Shown here one piece after another: positions 54,567-63,736 of a stretch of DNA of 64,000 nucleotides. Positions within the stretch are counted from its first letter, which is position 1. Each line of letters begins with the position of its first letter. Origin of the DNA: Asticcacaulis aquaticus (GTDB taxonomy: Bacteria > Pseudomonadota > Alphaproteobacteria > Caulobacterales > Caulobacteraceae); assembly GCF_028550415.1 (NCBI RefSeq), contig NZ_JAQQKX010000009.1, forward strand, positions 62,001 to 126,000. Reading direction: 5' to 3'. Under the pieces are notes generated by a model. The model was not told where the DNA came from. It did not search any database and saw only the letters and a program-made list of their open reading frames with translations. The translations under genes were made by a program, and so were the position numbers.

Positions 54567-54755
54567 CCTACTCCCCCGGCGTGCCGGGGGAGGTGGCATT
54601 TGCGCAGCAAATGACGGAGGGGGGCTCGCGTAAGCATCGCGAATAAATCGGCTGGCCCGATGTGTATCTTACGGCGGCTAAGCAGGCCCCCACCACCACA
54701 TCTCACTCACTGCGTTCGTTCGTGCGGTCCCCCTCCCCAACACGTTGGGGAGGTA
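54567..54755. repeat. Family A palindromic repeats, second opposed pair
   Basis: The left copy (about 54567-54624) carries CTCCCCCGGC-GT-GCCGGGGGAG and TTTGCGCAGCAAA. The right copy (about 54684-54755) carries CCCCCACCACCACATCTCA and CCCCAACACGTTGGGG. The right copy is the reverse complement of the left copy at 5222-5252 in much of its length. The pair fills the gap before the pyrD stop. Confidence 0.8.
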
Positions 54756-54759
54756 TGAT

Positions 54760-55836
54760 TCAGGCGTCGGTTCCCACGGCCTGCGACACATGCGTGAAGC
54801 CGTCGCGCAACAAAAGCGTGATCAGATCGCGCTTGATCTCATCGACCAGACCCGGCCCTTTGAACACCATCGCGGAGTACAATTGCACCGCCGAGGCCCC
54901 GGCCCTGATCTTGGCATAGGCGTCCGCGCCCGATGCGATCCCGCCCGCGCCGATCAGCAGCAACCGCCCCTCCGATACCTGCCGCGCGGTACGCAGCGCC
55001 GCCGTCGACAGTGCAAACAGGGGCGCACCCGACAGGCCGCCGGTCTCGCCCTTCTGCGCCGATTGCAGGGTTTCGGCCCGCTCGATCGTCGTGTTTGACA
55101 CGATCAGCGCATCGAGCCCGTGCGCCATGGTCGATTGCACCGTGTCGGCGATTTCGTCCTCAGTCAGATCCGGGGCGATCTTGAGGAAGATGGGATAGTT
55201 CTGCCCCGTCACCCGCACCAGATCGGCGCGCGTCGCGGCAATCTGCGCCAGAAGCTCATCCAGATGCGACTTGCCCTGAAGCGCGCGCAGGCCCGGCGTA
55301 TTCGGCGAGGAAATATTGGCGGTGAAATAGCTCGACAGACCCCACAGACGCTTAAGCCCCGTGACGTAGTCGGCCATGCGGTCAGTCGCGTCCTTATTGG
55401 CGCCGATATTGGCCCCCAGCACAGGCCGGTTCGACCGTCCGACATAACGCTCCAGATGCCCGGCGAACACGTCGAGCCCCTTGTTATTGAAGCCCATACG
55501 GTTGATCACCGCCTCGTCCTCGCTCAGGCGGAACAGACGCGGGCGCGGATTGCCGTCCTGCGGCAGGGGCGTCACCGTGCCGCATTCGACGAAGCCGAAC
55601 CCGGCGCGCGACATGGCCAGCGGCACGTCGGCGTTCTTGTCGAACCCGGCGGCCAGCCCGACGCAGTTGCGCGCCGACACGCCACCGCCGTTGCAGGGAA
55701 ATTCGACCGTCAGTTCCGGCGGATCGTAGGACGACTGCGGTCCTAACCCGGACTTCAGCGCGAGAATCGTCGCCGCGTGGGCGTCTTCCGGATCAAGGCC
55801 GTGCAGGGCCTTGGTGGCCAGTTTATAGATATCCAT
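54760..55836 (-). CDS. pyrD: Dihydroorotate dehydrogenase (quinone), class 2
   Basis: A 358-residue membrane-associated flavoenzyme that oxidises dihydroorotate to orotate with quinone. N-terminal amphipathic helix 'MDIYKLATKALHGLDPEDAHAATILALK' is the class 2 quinone-tunnel segment. FMN and substrate sites include 'GLAAGFDKNADVPLAMSRAGFGFVECGTVTPLPQDGNPRPRLFRL', 'NRMGFNNKGLDVF', 'ANISSPNTPGLRALQ' (catalytic Ser) and 'LIVSNTT'. It shares 1 bp with the sixA stop upstream. Confidence 0.95.
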   Translation of the reverse strand: MDIYKLATKALHGLDPEDAHAATILALKSGLGPQSSYDPPELTVEFPCNGGGVSARNCVGLAAGFDKNADVPLAMSRAGFGFVECGTVTPLPQDGNPRPRLFRLSEDEAVINRMGFNNKGLDVFAGHLERYVGRSNRPVLGANIGANKDATDRMADYVTGLKRLWGLSSYFTANISSPNTPGLRALQGKSHLDELLAQIAATRADLVRVTGQNYPIFLKIAPDLTEDEIADTVQSTMAHGLDALIVSNTTIERAETLQSAQKGETGGLSGAPLFALSTAALRTARQVSEGRLLLIGAGGIASGADAYAKIRAGASAVQLYSAMVFKGPGLVDEIKRDLITLLLRDGFTHVSQAVGTDA

Positions 55837-56345
55837 TATTCCGCACCGATAAGGTCTTTGGGCTTGAGCACGCCGTCGTAGAGCGGGCGGCCCGCCACAT
55901 CGACGTCGAACACGGTCGCCGCCGCCGTCGGATAGGTGCCGCGCACCTTGTCGATCTCGGTCATTGAGGCCGCGCCCTCGGTCATATAGTCGAGGATCAG
56001 GTACTGGATGCCCGGATTGTGCCCGATGACCAGCAGGCAGTCGCCCGCCTCTTCGTGCGCCTCGACCAGACGGCGCAGGTCGTTGGCCCCGGCATTGTAC
56101 AGATCGTCGCGACGCTCGACGGGGATTGGCCCCAGCACAGCGCTCACCGCATCGAAGGTCTGCGACGTGCGATGAGCCGAGGAGACCAGCGCGAAGTCGG
56201 GCTTCAGACCCCGCGCTTTCAGGGCTTCGGCAACCGCGGTGGCTTCACGTATCCCGCGCTGCATCAGGTCGCGGTCGAAATCCTCGCCCGACTCCGCGTC
56301 CTTTTCGGCCTTGCCGTGGCGCATGACGATCAGATGCTTCATCAT
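55836..56345 (-). CDS. sixA: Histidine phosphatase SixA-like
   Basis: A 169-residue histidine-phosphatase-family protein. The catalytic 'MRHGKAEKDAESGEDFDRDLMQRG' holds the RHG motif; 'LVSSAHRTSQTFDAV' gives the second Arg and 'DCLLVIGHNPGIQYLI' the second His. In E. coli SixA dephosphorylates phosphohistidine in phosphorelay or phosphotransferase proteins; no partner is visible here. AAGGAT lies 7 nt upstream of the first of two ATG codons. It overlaps pyrD by 1 bp. Confidence 0.88.
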   Translation of the reverse strand: MMKHLIVMRHGKAEKDAESGEDFDRDLMQRGIREATAVAEALKARGLKPDFALVSSAHRTSQTFDAVSAVLGPIPVERRDDLYNAGANDLRRLVEAHEEAGDCLLVIGHNPGIQYLILDYMTEGAASMTEIDKVRGTYPTAAATVFDVDVAGRPLYDGVLKPKDLIGAE

Positions 56346-56715
56346 ATCAACTATCCTTATTCCCGCGCATATGGCCGCGACTCCATGCGGGTTTCAAGCC
56401 TGTTTTATATGCGTTTTATAAGGCCGTGCGACAGAGCTGATTTACCAAGTAATAAAGCCCCTCCGCCCAAATGCAGCCCGCGCGCAGACCTTACATTGCG
56501 AAAAAAACTTACCGATATGTAATCTATCGACACCAAAAAGCCTTTGTGGGGCGGTGCTTTATTACGCTTCACATTACAAAAACTTAAATCCCGCCCCGCT
56601 TCACATAAATCCGACAAAACTATATAAGGCAGGTAACGACGGGGGCGGTAAAAACGCGCGTAAAACAGTTTTGCGCCCTCCCGGCACCTTATTTCGTTTT
56701 ACAGAGACCGCTTCC
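56346..56715. other. 370-bp divergent gap between sixA and the second TonB receptor
   Basis: AT-richer than its surroundings in parts (for example around 56395-56460 and 56560-56625). It presumably carries promoters in both directions. An in-frame extension of the receptor gene runs through the last 160 bp but lacks coding character. No clear operator was found. Confidence 0.5.
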
Positions 56716-58959
56716 ATGTCCTCCTCCAAACTGTCCACCCTGGCCTCCACGGCCAGCTTCGCCGTTCTGGCCTCGCTCCTGCTGGCGTCCGGCACACAGG
56801 CCCAGACGGCTCAATCTGATCCCAAGGCCGACCCCAAGGCTGAGGTAAAGACCGAGGCGAAGAAGGCCGACGAGGAAACCACCACGGTCACCGTAACGGG
56901 CGCCAAGGCGCAGAACCGCATCGACCGTCAGGTCTATGACAATACCAAGAACGCCGACGCCGCCGTCGGCACGGCGGGCGACACCCTGAACAAGGTGCCG
57001 GGCGTCACGGTCGACGCCAACGGCAACGTCGCCCTGCGCGGCAACACCAATGTTCAGGTCTATGTCGACGGCAAGCCCTCGGCCATGATGTCGGGCGACA
57101 ACCGCGCCGGCGCCATTCAGGCCATGTCGGGCGGCGACATTGCCTCGGTCGAGGTCATGAACCAGCCGGGCGCGCAGTTTTCCTCCGAAGGGTCGGGCGG
57201 CATCATCAACCTTGTCATGAAGAAGAACCGTCGTCCGGGCGGCTACGGTTCGGCCAATGTCGCCGTCGGCGACGGACGCTATAATGGCGGCGTCAGCGGC
57301 AGCTATACGGCGGGCAAGGTGTCGGTCAATGGCGGCATCAACTACCGCGAAGACGGCGGCACCGGCAAGCAGACGCGCCGTCAGCGCGCGCTCGACGCCA
57401 ATGGCAACACCACCTCGCGCACGGAATCGAACACGCTGGGTTCGGCCAAGTTCAAAAATCTGGGCGTCAATGCGGGCGTCGATTTCAATCTGGACGACAC
57501 CAATACCCTGAGCGCCGCCGTCTCGTACAGCAAGCGCGACGTCACGATCACCGGCGCCGGCGACAACGCGACCTATAACGCTGCCGGTGTGGCGACGCGC
57601 AAATATACGAACTTCCTGCGCGCCGAAAGCCCCGGTCAGGACCAGAGCCTGGCCCTGACCTGGAGCCACATGGGCAAGCTGGCGGGCGAAACGCTCAAGG
57701 CCGACCTGCGCATCAGCCGCTCGACCGGCGAGAACGTCACGACCAACGCCTTCAGCTACACCCTGCCCAGCGTGTCGACCGCCACCGATCGCAAGACCTC
57801 GGCGCGCGACCTGTCGAGCGCCGTGTTCAGCCTCGATTACAACCGCCCGATCGGCACCGACCAGCTGACCACCGGCATCCAGATCACCCGCGACGACAGC
57901 GATGTGCGCAACGAATCGACCGGCACCGGTGCCGACGGCCTCGGCAATGCGCTGCTGACCAACGCCTTCCAGTACAAGCAGACCCTCGCCGCCGCCTATA
58001 TGACCTATCAGAAGCCGTTCGGCGAAAAGTGGGTCGTGCTCGGCGGGCTGCGCATGGAAAACCTCGACCTCGACACCTATCTGGTCAATACCGGCACCTA
58101 CACCAATATCAACTACACCAAGTACAGCCCCAGCCTGTTCGCGACCTATCTGATCTCGGACACCGCCAAGCTGCGCTTCTCCTATGCCCGCCGCCTGCAG
58201 CGCCCCAGCCCGCAATCGCTGAACGCCGCCCTGACCTATAACGACCCGACGAACGTTACCCAAGGCAATCCGAACCTCAAGCCGCAGGAAACCGACTCGT
58301 TCGAACTGGGCTACGAAGTCGCCAAGGGCAAGATCAACTACCAGATCCGCGGCTATTACCGCGACAATCAGAACGTCATCACCCAGACCAGCCGCTTCCT
58401 GACCGGCAATGTGCTGCTGACGACGCAGGAAAACGGTGGCGAGAGCCAGGCCGGCGGTATCGAGTTCAACTTCAACGGTCAGATCACGCCCAAGCTGAAC
58501 CTGACTCTGGGCGGCGATGTGGCGCATACGGAACTGACGACGCCGTCCACCGGTTCGCAGGAAGCCGATTCGCTCAACGGACGCGTGAACTTCACCTACA
58601 CCCTGACGCCGAAGGATTCGTTCCAGGTCTTCTTCTTCTCGCGCGGCAAGACCCTCACCGGTCAGGGCTATACCGAGCCGTTCGGCATGGGCAACTTCAC
58701 CTATGTCCGCAAGCTGACCCCGAAGGCGAGCCTGACCCTGACGGTGCGCGACCCGCTCAATACCGGCAAGTCGGTCACCTATACCCAGACCAAGACCGTC
58801 TATTCGGAATCGAGCCGCAGCCAGCAGGCCTCGGTCATCTATCTCGGTCTGCGTTACAACTTCGGCGGCGCGGCGCCGGCCAATGCCAACCAGCCGCAGA
58901 TGCGCATCATGGGCGGCCCCGGCGGTCAGGGCGGCGGCCCGCGCCCCGGCGGCTTCTAA
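56716..58959 (+). CDS. TonB-dependent receptor with glycine-rich C-terminus
   Basis: A 747-residue outer-membrane receptor. The signal peptide ends near 'SGTQAQ' (about residue 31). A short Lys/Glu/Asp-rich linker ('DPKADPKAEVKTEAKKADEET') comes next, then TonB-box-like 'TTVTVTG', plug ('TLNKVPGVTVDANGNVALRGNTNVQVYVDGKPSAMMSGDNRAGAIQAMSGGDIASVEVMNQPGAQFSSEGSGGIINLVMKKN') and a barrel of the OMP_b-brl_3 type. The barrel proper ends 'IYLGLRYNFGG', but about 25 more residues rich in Gly, Pro and Met follow before a terminal Phe. The ligand is unknown. ATG 56716 is chosen because the signal peptide begins there. Confidence 0.9.
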   Translation: MSSSKLSTLASTASFAVLASLLLASGTQAQTAQSDPKADPKAEVKTEAKKADEETTTVTVTGAKAQNRIDRQVYDNTKNADAAVGTAGDTLNKVPGVTVDANGNVALRGNTNVQVYVDGKPSAMMSGDNRAGAIQAMSGGDIASVEVMNQPGAQFSSEGSGGIINLVMKKNRRPGGYGSANVAVGDGRYNGGVSGSYTAGKVSVNGGINYREDGGTGKQTRRQRALDANGNTTSRTESNTLGSAKFKNLGVNAGVDFNLDDTNTLSAAVSYSKRDVTITGAGDNATYNAAGVATRKYTNFLRAESPGQDQSLALTWSHMGKLAGETLKADLRISRSTGENVTTNAFSYTLPSVSTATDRKTSARDLSSAVFSLDYNRPIGTDQLTTGIQITRDDSDVRNESTGTGADGLGNALLTNAFQYKQTLAAAYMTYQKPFGEKWVVLGGLRMENLDLDTYLVNTGTYTNINYTKYSPSLFATYLISDTAKLRFSYARRLQRPSPQSLNAALTYNDPTNVTQGNPNLKPQETDSFELGYEVAKGKINYQIRGYYRDNQNVITQTSRFLTGNVLLTTQENGGESQAGGIEFNFNGQITPKLNLTLGGDVAHTELTTPSTGSQEADSLNGRVNFTYTLTPKDSFQVFFFSRGKTLTGQGYTEPFGMGNFTYVRKLTPKASLTLTVRDPLNTGKSVTYTQTKTVYSESSRSQQASVIYLGLRYNFGGAAPANANQPQMRIMGGPGGQGGGPRPGGF

Positions 58960-59000
58960 AGAGATGAGCCTCAGATTCGTGGTCTGATGCTCTATGTAAA

Positions 59001-59025
59001 ACGCCCGGCCTCATCCGCCGGGCGT
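59001..59025. terminator. Bidirectional terminator between the TonB receptor and the methyltransferase
   Basis: ACGCCCGGC and GCCGGGCGT form a 9-bp stem with a 7-nt loop, flanked by AAA and TTTTT. The hairpin ends 2 bp before the methyltransferase stop codon, so it serves both convergent genes. Confidence 0.9.
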
Positions 59026-59027
59026 TT

Positions 59028-59783
59028 TTATGTTTGCGTTCTGCCGGCCACCGGCTGAGCGGGTTGCGGCACCGGCACCCCCAGCGCGTCGCGCAGATCG
59101 TCGATGACCGAGGTCGCCGTGCCGCGGATATTGGAGCGGATGGCGCGCTTACCCGCCTCCATCAGGATCAGTCCGCCCGGATAGGGCCAGATGCGCGGTG
59201 CCCAGGTCTCGAACGTCTGGGCCCAGCGCAGGAAAGACCGCATCGGCGGCACGAACAGGGCGTGCGACCAAGCCAGCGGCTCAAGCTCCGCCGCGCGCAG
59301 CAGGTTTTCAAGCTGCGAGCGCGAAAAGGGCTGACCATGGCCGAACGGCGTCTTTTCGGCGTGGGTCCACAGGCCGCCGCGCGCCGCCACCCCCAGAATC
59401 AAGCGCCCGTTGGTGGTCAGCAACCGCGAGGCCTCCATCAGGACGCCTTCGGGATTGGGGGCTTCCTCAAGCCCGTGCATGATGAAGATGCGGTCGAACA
59501 TCGCCGACGGGAACGGCGTATAGTGCTCATCGACCAGCACGCAGCGGCTTTTCAGGCCCTCGGGCCAGATTTCCGCGCCCTGCGCCGCCGGCATGGCCGC
59601 GATGACGCGCCGGGCCTCGGCCGGGAACAGGTCCAGCCACGGCGTCGTATAGCCCAGCCCCAGAACGTCGGCGCCCGTCAGGTCCGGCCATGCCTCGTTG
59701 AGCTTTGCGGCGACCATGCGCCGGGTCACCGCCCCTTCGGGGGTCGAATAGAAACGGCTCAGTTCGGAAACGGTGCGACGCAA
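59028..59783 (-). CDS. SAM-dependent methyltransferase-like protein
   Basis: A 251-residue class I methyltransferase fold. The SAM-binding motif is degenerate ('ADVLGLGYTTPWLDLF' instead of G-x-G-x-G), followed by 'FDRIFIMHGLEEAPNPEGVLMEASRLLTTNGRLILGVAARGGLW', typical of Methyltransf_11 motifs II and III. A C-terminal hydrophobic segment 'WAPRIWPYPGGLILMEAGKRAI' may be membrane-associating. The substrate is unknown. It diverges from gloB with a 75-bp gap. Confidence 0.8.
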   Translation of the reverse strand: MRRTVSELSRFYSTPEGAVTRRMVAAKLNEAWPDLTGADVLGLGYTTPWLDLFPAEARRVIAAMPAAQGAEIWPEGLKSRCVLVDEHYTPFPSAMFDRIFIMHGLEEAPNPEGVLMEASRLLTTNGRLILGVAARGGLWTHAEKTPFGHGQPFSRSQLENLLRAAELEPLAWSHALFVPPMRSFLRWAQTFETWAPRIWPYPGGLILMEAGKRAIRSNIRGTATSVIDDLRDALGVPVPQPAQPVAGRTQT

Positions 59784-59858
59784 CAGTCAAACCTCGGCAA
59801 AGGCGGTAGTGTTCCCTATATATAGGATAGATTCAGCCTGCGATCAGAGGAAATCGTC

Positions 59859-60605
59859 GTGTCCGGTTTGCAAATTCACCGCCTCCCCGCCCTGAGCGAC
59901 AATTACGGCTTCCTCATCCGCGACACGGCGTCAGGCAAGGTCGCCTGCATCGACACGCCGGACGCCGGGGCCATCGCGGCTGAACTGTCGCGGCTGGGCT
60001 GGGGGCTGGACTATATCCTCAACACCCATTGGCACCGCGACCATGCGGGCGGCAATCAGGCGCTCAAAGATCAGTTCGGCTGCGCCATCTACGGCCCTGA
60101 GGAAGTGACGAAGATTGCGCCGCTGGACCATGTGCTGACCGGCGGCGACCGGTTTGCGTTGGGGGAAACCGTGTTCGACGTGCTCGACCTGAAAGGCCAT
60201 ACGCTGGGCCATATCGGCTACAGCGCGCCTAAGGAAAAGGTTGCCTTTGTCGGCGACTGCCTGTTCCCGCTCGGTTGCGGGCGGTTGTTCGAAGGCACGC
60301 CGGACGACATGTGGGGCAGTCTGCAACGGCTTATGGCGCTCGATGCCGGGACGCGGCTCTACAGCGCCCACGAATATACGCTGTCCAATCTCAAATTCGC
60401 CGAAAGTTTAGGGACGTTTGCCGCGCTCGACGCCCGCGCTGCATGGGTGCGTCAGCAGCGCGATCGGGGTGAACCGACCGTGCCGAGCCTTCTGGCGGAC
60501 GAAATCGCGACCAATCCGTTTCTGGTCTATCCGTTGCAGGAAAGCGGTTTTGCGGCTCAGGCCGCCCGATTCGGCGAGATCAGAAAGCTGAAGGATCAGT
60601 TCTGA
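59859..60605 (+). CDS. gloB: Hydroxyacylglutathione hydrolase (glyoxalase II)
   Basis: A 248-residue metallo-beta-lactamase-fold enzyme that hydrolyses S-D-lactoylglutathione to lactate and glutathione. The metal-binding motif is 'THWHRDHAGGN' with further ligands in 'GHTLGHIGY', 'FVGDCLFPLGCGRLFEGTP' and 'YSAHEYT'. 'LSDNYGFLI' at the N-terminus is typical of GloB. The start is GTG 59859, as no nearby ATG is in frame. The E. coli 'HTPGH' reads 'HTLGH'. Confidence 0.94.
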   Translation: MSGLQIHRLPALSDNYGFLIRDTASGKVACIDTPDAGAIAAELSRLGWGLDYILNTHWHRDHAGGNQALKDQFGCAIYGPEEVTKIAPLDHVLTGGDRFALGETVFDVLDLKGHTLGHIGYSAPKEKVAFVGDCLFPLGCGRLFEGTPDDMWGSLQRLMALDAGTRLYSAHEYTLSNLKFAESLGTFAALDARAAWVRQQRDRGEPTVPSLLADEIATNPFLVYPLQESGFAAQAARFGEIRKLKDQF

Positions 60606-60640
60606 TTTTCGCTTTTTTCTGGTTTTCGCTCTCTCAGGCG

Positions 60641-61456
60641 TCAATGCCCGCTGGTCAGGACCTTGGTCACCATCTTCGACGAGGGACGACCGCCCCATCC
60701 GCGCTTGAGATCGAGCTTGAGGACCAGCACATTGCCCTCGACCTTGGCGCTGGGCGGGCGGCCCTCGATCAGGCGCACCTGCTGCACCGGCGCCAGAAGC
60801 TGACGGCCCTTGCTGGTGGCCGACATCTCGACCATCGCGTCGGCGGTCACCGTCGCGGCATCGGCAAAGAGGAAATCGGCGCCGGGCGTCTGCACGTCGG
60901 CCTCGAAGCGGATCAGCCGCGTCAGGGCCGCCGAGGCGCGCTTGGAGGTACGCACCAGATGCTGGAAAAGTTGCGTCGGTGACATATGCCCCGGTTCAAA
61001 CGCGTCGGCGCGACCGGCCACAGCGACCGGGTCGCCGGTCGGGCGATCCTTGGAAAACAGGATCATGCCGCCCCAGCGCGTCGCCTTGAGTACCGGCTCG
61101 CCCAGATCGTTCTTGAAGATGATGTCGCCCATCGGGCCGGGCGTCGGCGTCAGGGCCCACACCTCATTATCGCCGTCGAACTGGATGAGCGGATTGCGCT
61201 GACTGCGGTCGAGGACAAAGCCCTGCCCGCGATCGGTGGTAAAACGGGCCACCGGCGGCGCGCTGGTGGTGCGGCCGTCATTGCCGCCGCCCGGCCCCAG
61301 CAGCGAGTCCCTCAGCGCGCGCTCGGACTGCGCCACGGCCTCAGTCGGGGCCATGCCCGCCAGCGGCAGACACAGAGCCAGAATCAACAGGCAGAGATTA
61401 CGCAGGAACAGGGGGCGGAGAACCAGGCGCAACGATTTTAACCCACGATATGTCAT
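60641..61456 (-). CDS. Exported DUF4908-like protein
   Basis: A 271-residue exported protein. A long signal/anchor ('LVLRPLFLRNLCLLILALCLPLAGMAPTEAVAQ') is followed by a beta-rich domain: 'RTTSAPPVARFTTDRGQGFVLDRSQRNPLIQFDGDNEVWALTPTPGPMGDIIFKNDLGEPVLKATRWGGMILFS'. That region matches my recollection of DUF4908, a family found mainly in Caulobacterales, with no known role. ATG 61456 begins just before the signal peptide; the longer frame upstream lacks coding character. Confidence 0.75.
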   Translation of the reverse strand: MTYRGLKSLRLVLRPLFLRNLCLLILALCLPLAGMAPTEAVAQSERALRDSLLGPGGGNDGRTTSAPPVARFTTDRGQGFVLDRSQRNPLIQFDGDNEVWALTPTPGPMGDIIFKNDLGEPVLKATRWGGMILFSKDRPTGDPVAVAGRADAFEPGHMSPTQLFQHLVRTSKRASAALTRLIRFEADVQTPGADFLFADAATVTADAMVEMSATSKGRQLLAPVQQVRLIEGRPPSAKVEGNVLVLKLDLKRGWGGRPSSKMVTKVLTSGH

Positions 61457-61604
61457 TGACCCGAGAAGTAGGGGCTGAAAGGGGCGGAATTTGGACGCGG
61501 ATAAGATGATTGAAGGGCACGCGGCGTTGCCCGAAAAGCCTGTGGCGGTTTTGCCACAAGATCGCCCGCGATTGACAATCGCTCGTGGCAAAAGCTTGTG
61601 AAAA

Positions 61605-61631
61605 ACCCCTCCCGGCGGCACCGGAAGGGGT
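61605..61631 (-). terminator. Intrinsic terminator of phaB
   Basis: ACCCCTCCCGG and CCGGAAGGGGT form an 11-bp stem with one G-U pair and a 5-nt loop. On the minus strand it is followed by five T, 23 bp after the phaB stop. Confidence 0.88.
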
Positions 61632-61653
61632 ATAATATAACAGGTTCAGTAAC

Positions 61654-62379
61654 TTAGGACGCCATGTGCTGACCACCGTTGACCGCAATGGTCGCGCCGG
61701 TGATGAAGCTACCCATGTCCGACGCGAGGAAGGCGACGATTTCGGCGACTTCTTCCGGCGTGCCCAGACGACCGACGGGAATGCCCGACACGATCTTGTC
61801 CAGCACCGCCGGGGCGATGGCCGAGACCATTTCGGTCGAGGTATAGCCCGGCGCCACGCAGTTGACCGTGATACCCTTGGCCGCCGATTCCAGCGCCAGA
61901 GCCTTGGTGAAGCCGATCACGCCCGCCTTGGCGGTCGAATAGTTGGCCTGACCGGCCTGACCCTTCTGACCGTTGATCGACGAGATATTGATGATGCGGC
62001 CATAGCCGCGCTCGCGCATGCCCTCAATAACCGGACGGGTCATGTTGAACATCGAATCGAGGTTGGTATGGATGACTTCCTGCCATTGCTGCTGGCTCAT
62101 CTTGTGGAAGAAGCCGTCGCGGGTGATGCCGGCATTGTTGACCAGCACCTCGACCGGCCCCAGCGCCGCTTCGACCTCGGCCACCGCGCGCTGGCAGTCT
62201 TCGAAGCTGGCCACCGAGCCCTTGACGACGAAGACGTCGAGTTCTTCGGCGACCTTTTTGGCCGCTTCTTCGTTACCGGCATAACCGGCCGCGACCTTGA
62301 AACCGGCGTCCTTGAGACGCTTGACGATGGCCTTGCCGATACCGCGGGTGCCGCCGGTGACGAGTGCTACTCTGCTCAT
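61654..62379 (-). CDS. phaB: Acetoacetyl-CoA reductase PhaB
   Basis: A 241-residue NADPH-dependent SDR that reduces acetoacetyl-CoA to (R)-3-hydroxybutyryl-CoA for polyhydroxybutyrate. 'VTGGTRGIGKAIVKRL' (cofactor), 'NNAGITRDGFFHKMSQQQWQEVIHTNLDSMFNMTRPV', catalytic Ser in 'INISSINGQKGQAGQ' and Tyr-x-x-x-Lys in 'ANYSTAKAG' are exactly as in PhaB; the GQKGQ.GQ-NYS stretch separates it from FabG. It follows phaA on the same strand after 148 bp that contain a large inverted repeat. Confidence 0.94.
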   Translation of the reverse strand: MSRVALVTGGTRGIGKAIVKRLKDAGFKVAAGYAGNEEAAKKVAEELDVFVVKGSVASFEDCQRAVAEVEAALGPVEVLVNNAGITRDGFFHKMSQQQWQEVIHTNLDSMFNMTRPVIEGMRERGYGRIINISSINGQKGQAGQANYSTAKAGVIGFTKALALESAAKGITVNCVAPGYTSTEMVSAIAPAVLDKIVSGIPVGRLGTPEEVAEIVAFLASDMGSFITGATIAVNGGQHMAS

Positions 62380-62410
62380 TAGTGTGTTTCCTGTTTATTA
62401 TGACCGGCCC

Positions 62411-62532
62411 CCTGAGCCTTTCAGGTGAGCCGAAAATTATTAGCTCTTGAGAACCGGAGCGCAGCGTACTTCAGTACGTGAGCACCGGCTCGCAGAGAGA
62501 TGATGATTTGCAGGCCGCCTGAAGGGCTCAGG
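62411..62532. repeat. Large inverted repeat in the phaA-phaB gap
   Basis: CCTGAGCCTTTCAGG (62411-62425) and CCTGAAGGGCTCAGG (62518-62532) are 15-nt complements with one mismatch, separated by about 92 nt. An inner palindrome CGTACT-TC-AGTACG lies at 62465-62478. The right arm covers the last codon and stop of phaA. It could fold the phaA-phaB mRNA between the genes. Confidence 0.75.
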
Positions 62533-63736
62533 CGACCGTCTCGACCGTGAGGGCGACGCCCATCCCGCCACCGATACAGAGGGTTGCGAGGCCCTTGAGC
62601 GGCTTACCGGCCTCTTCGGCGCGGCGGTTCAGTTCGAACAGCAGGGTGGTCAGGATGCGCGCGCCCGAAGCCCCGATCGGGTGGCCGATAGCGATGGCGC
62701 CGCCGTTGACATTGACCTTCGACGTATCGAGACCCAGTTCCTTGACGACGCACAAAGCTTGCGCCGCAAACGCTTCGTTCGATTCGATCAGGTCGAGGTC
62801 GTCGATGGTCCAGCCCGCCTTTTCCAGCGCCTTTTTCGAGGCCGGAATCGGACCGGTGCCCATGATCGCCGGGTCGACGCCCGCCGTGGCCCACGACTTG
62901 ATGCGGGCCAGCGGCTTGAGACCGCGCGCCGCGGCTTCATCCGCCGACATCAGGACCAGAGCGGCCGCGCCGTCATTGAGGCCCGAGGCATTGGCGGCGG
63001 TGACCGAACCGTCCTTGGTGAAGGCCGGCTTCAGACCGGCGACACTCTCGACCGTTGCGCCGTGGCGGATGAATTCGTCCTTGTCGACGATGGTGTCGCC
63101 CTTGCGGCCCTTGATGGTGACGGGGGCGATTTCGGCATCGAACTTGCCGGCCTTCTGGGCGGCCTCGGCCTTGTTCTGCGAGGCGACGGCGAATTCGTCC
63201 TGCGCCTGACGGGTGATCTCCCACTTGGTGGCAATGTTCTCGGCGGTCTGTCCCATGTGGTAGTTGTTGAACGAGTCCCACAGGCCGTCGACGATCATCG
63301 TGTCCTTGAATGAGATATCGCCGAACTTCTGACCGTTGCGCAGGAAGGCCGCGTGGGTCGCCTGCGACATGCTTTCCTGACCGCCCGCGATGACGATCTT
63401 CGAGTCGCCCAAGGCGATTTGCTGGGCGGCCAGCGCCACGGCGCGCAGACCGGAGCCACATATCTGGTTGAGGCTCCAGGCCGGGGTGCCCTGATCGAGA
63501 CCCGCCTTGATCGCCGCCTGACGGGCCGGGCCCTGCCCCTGCGCCGATTGCAGCACCTGCCCCAGAATCACTTCGTCGATGTCGGCGGGCGTAAGACCTG
63601 AGCGTTCCAGCGCCGCCTTGATGACGTGGGCCCCCAGTTCAGCCCCCGATAGCGAGGCCAGGCTGCCCAGAAACGATCCCACGGGGGTGCGGGCCGCCGC
63701 CACGATCACCACGTCCGACACAGAATTCACCGACAT
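62528..63736 (-). CDS. phaA: Acetyl-CoA acetyltransferase PhaA
   Basis: A 402-residue biosynthetic thiolase that condenses two acetyl-CoA to acetoacetyl-CoA. The nucleophile Cys is in '[18 protein letters not shown]', the His in '[15 protein letters not shown]' and the second Cys in '[15 protein letters not shown]'. The tetramerisation loop 'MIGAPAW'-like region and '[16 protein letters not shown]' are typical. ATG 63736 is preferred to the longer frame at 63763. First gene of the phaA-phaB pair. Confidence 0.95.
   Translation of the reverse strand: MSVNSVSDVVIVAAARTPVGSFLGSLASLSGAELGAHVIKAALERSGLTPADIDEVILGQVLQSAQGQGPARQAAIKAGLDQGTPAWSLNQICGSGLRAVALAAQQIALGDSKIVIAGGQESMSQATHAAFLRNGQKFGDISFKDTMIVDGLWDSFNNYHMGQTAENIATKWEITRQAQDEFAVASQNKAEAAQKAGKFDAEIAPVTIKGRKGDTIVDKDEFIRHGATVESVAGLKPAFTKDGSVTAANASGLNDGAAALVLMSADEAAARGLKPLARIKSWATAGVDPAIMGTGPIPASKKALEKAGWTIDDLDLIESNEAFAAQALCVVKELGLDTSKVNVNGGAIAIGHPIGASGARILTTLLFELNRRAEEAGKPLKGLATLCIGGGMGVALTVETVA

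Noticed and set aside
56689-58527. 612-codon open frame opposite the second TonB receptor
   Set aside because: Repetitive Val/Gly/Ala/Asp composition from antisense of the receptor; no ribosome site or domain.
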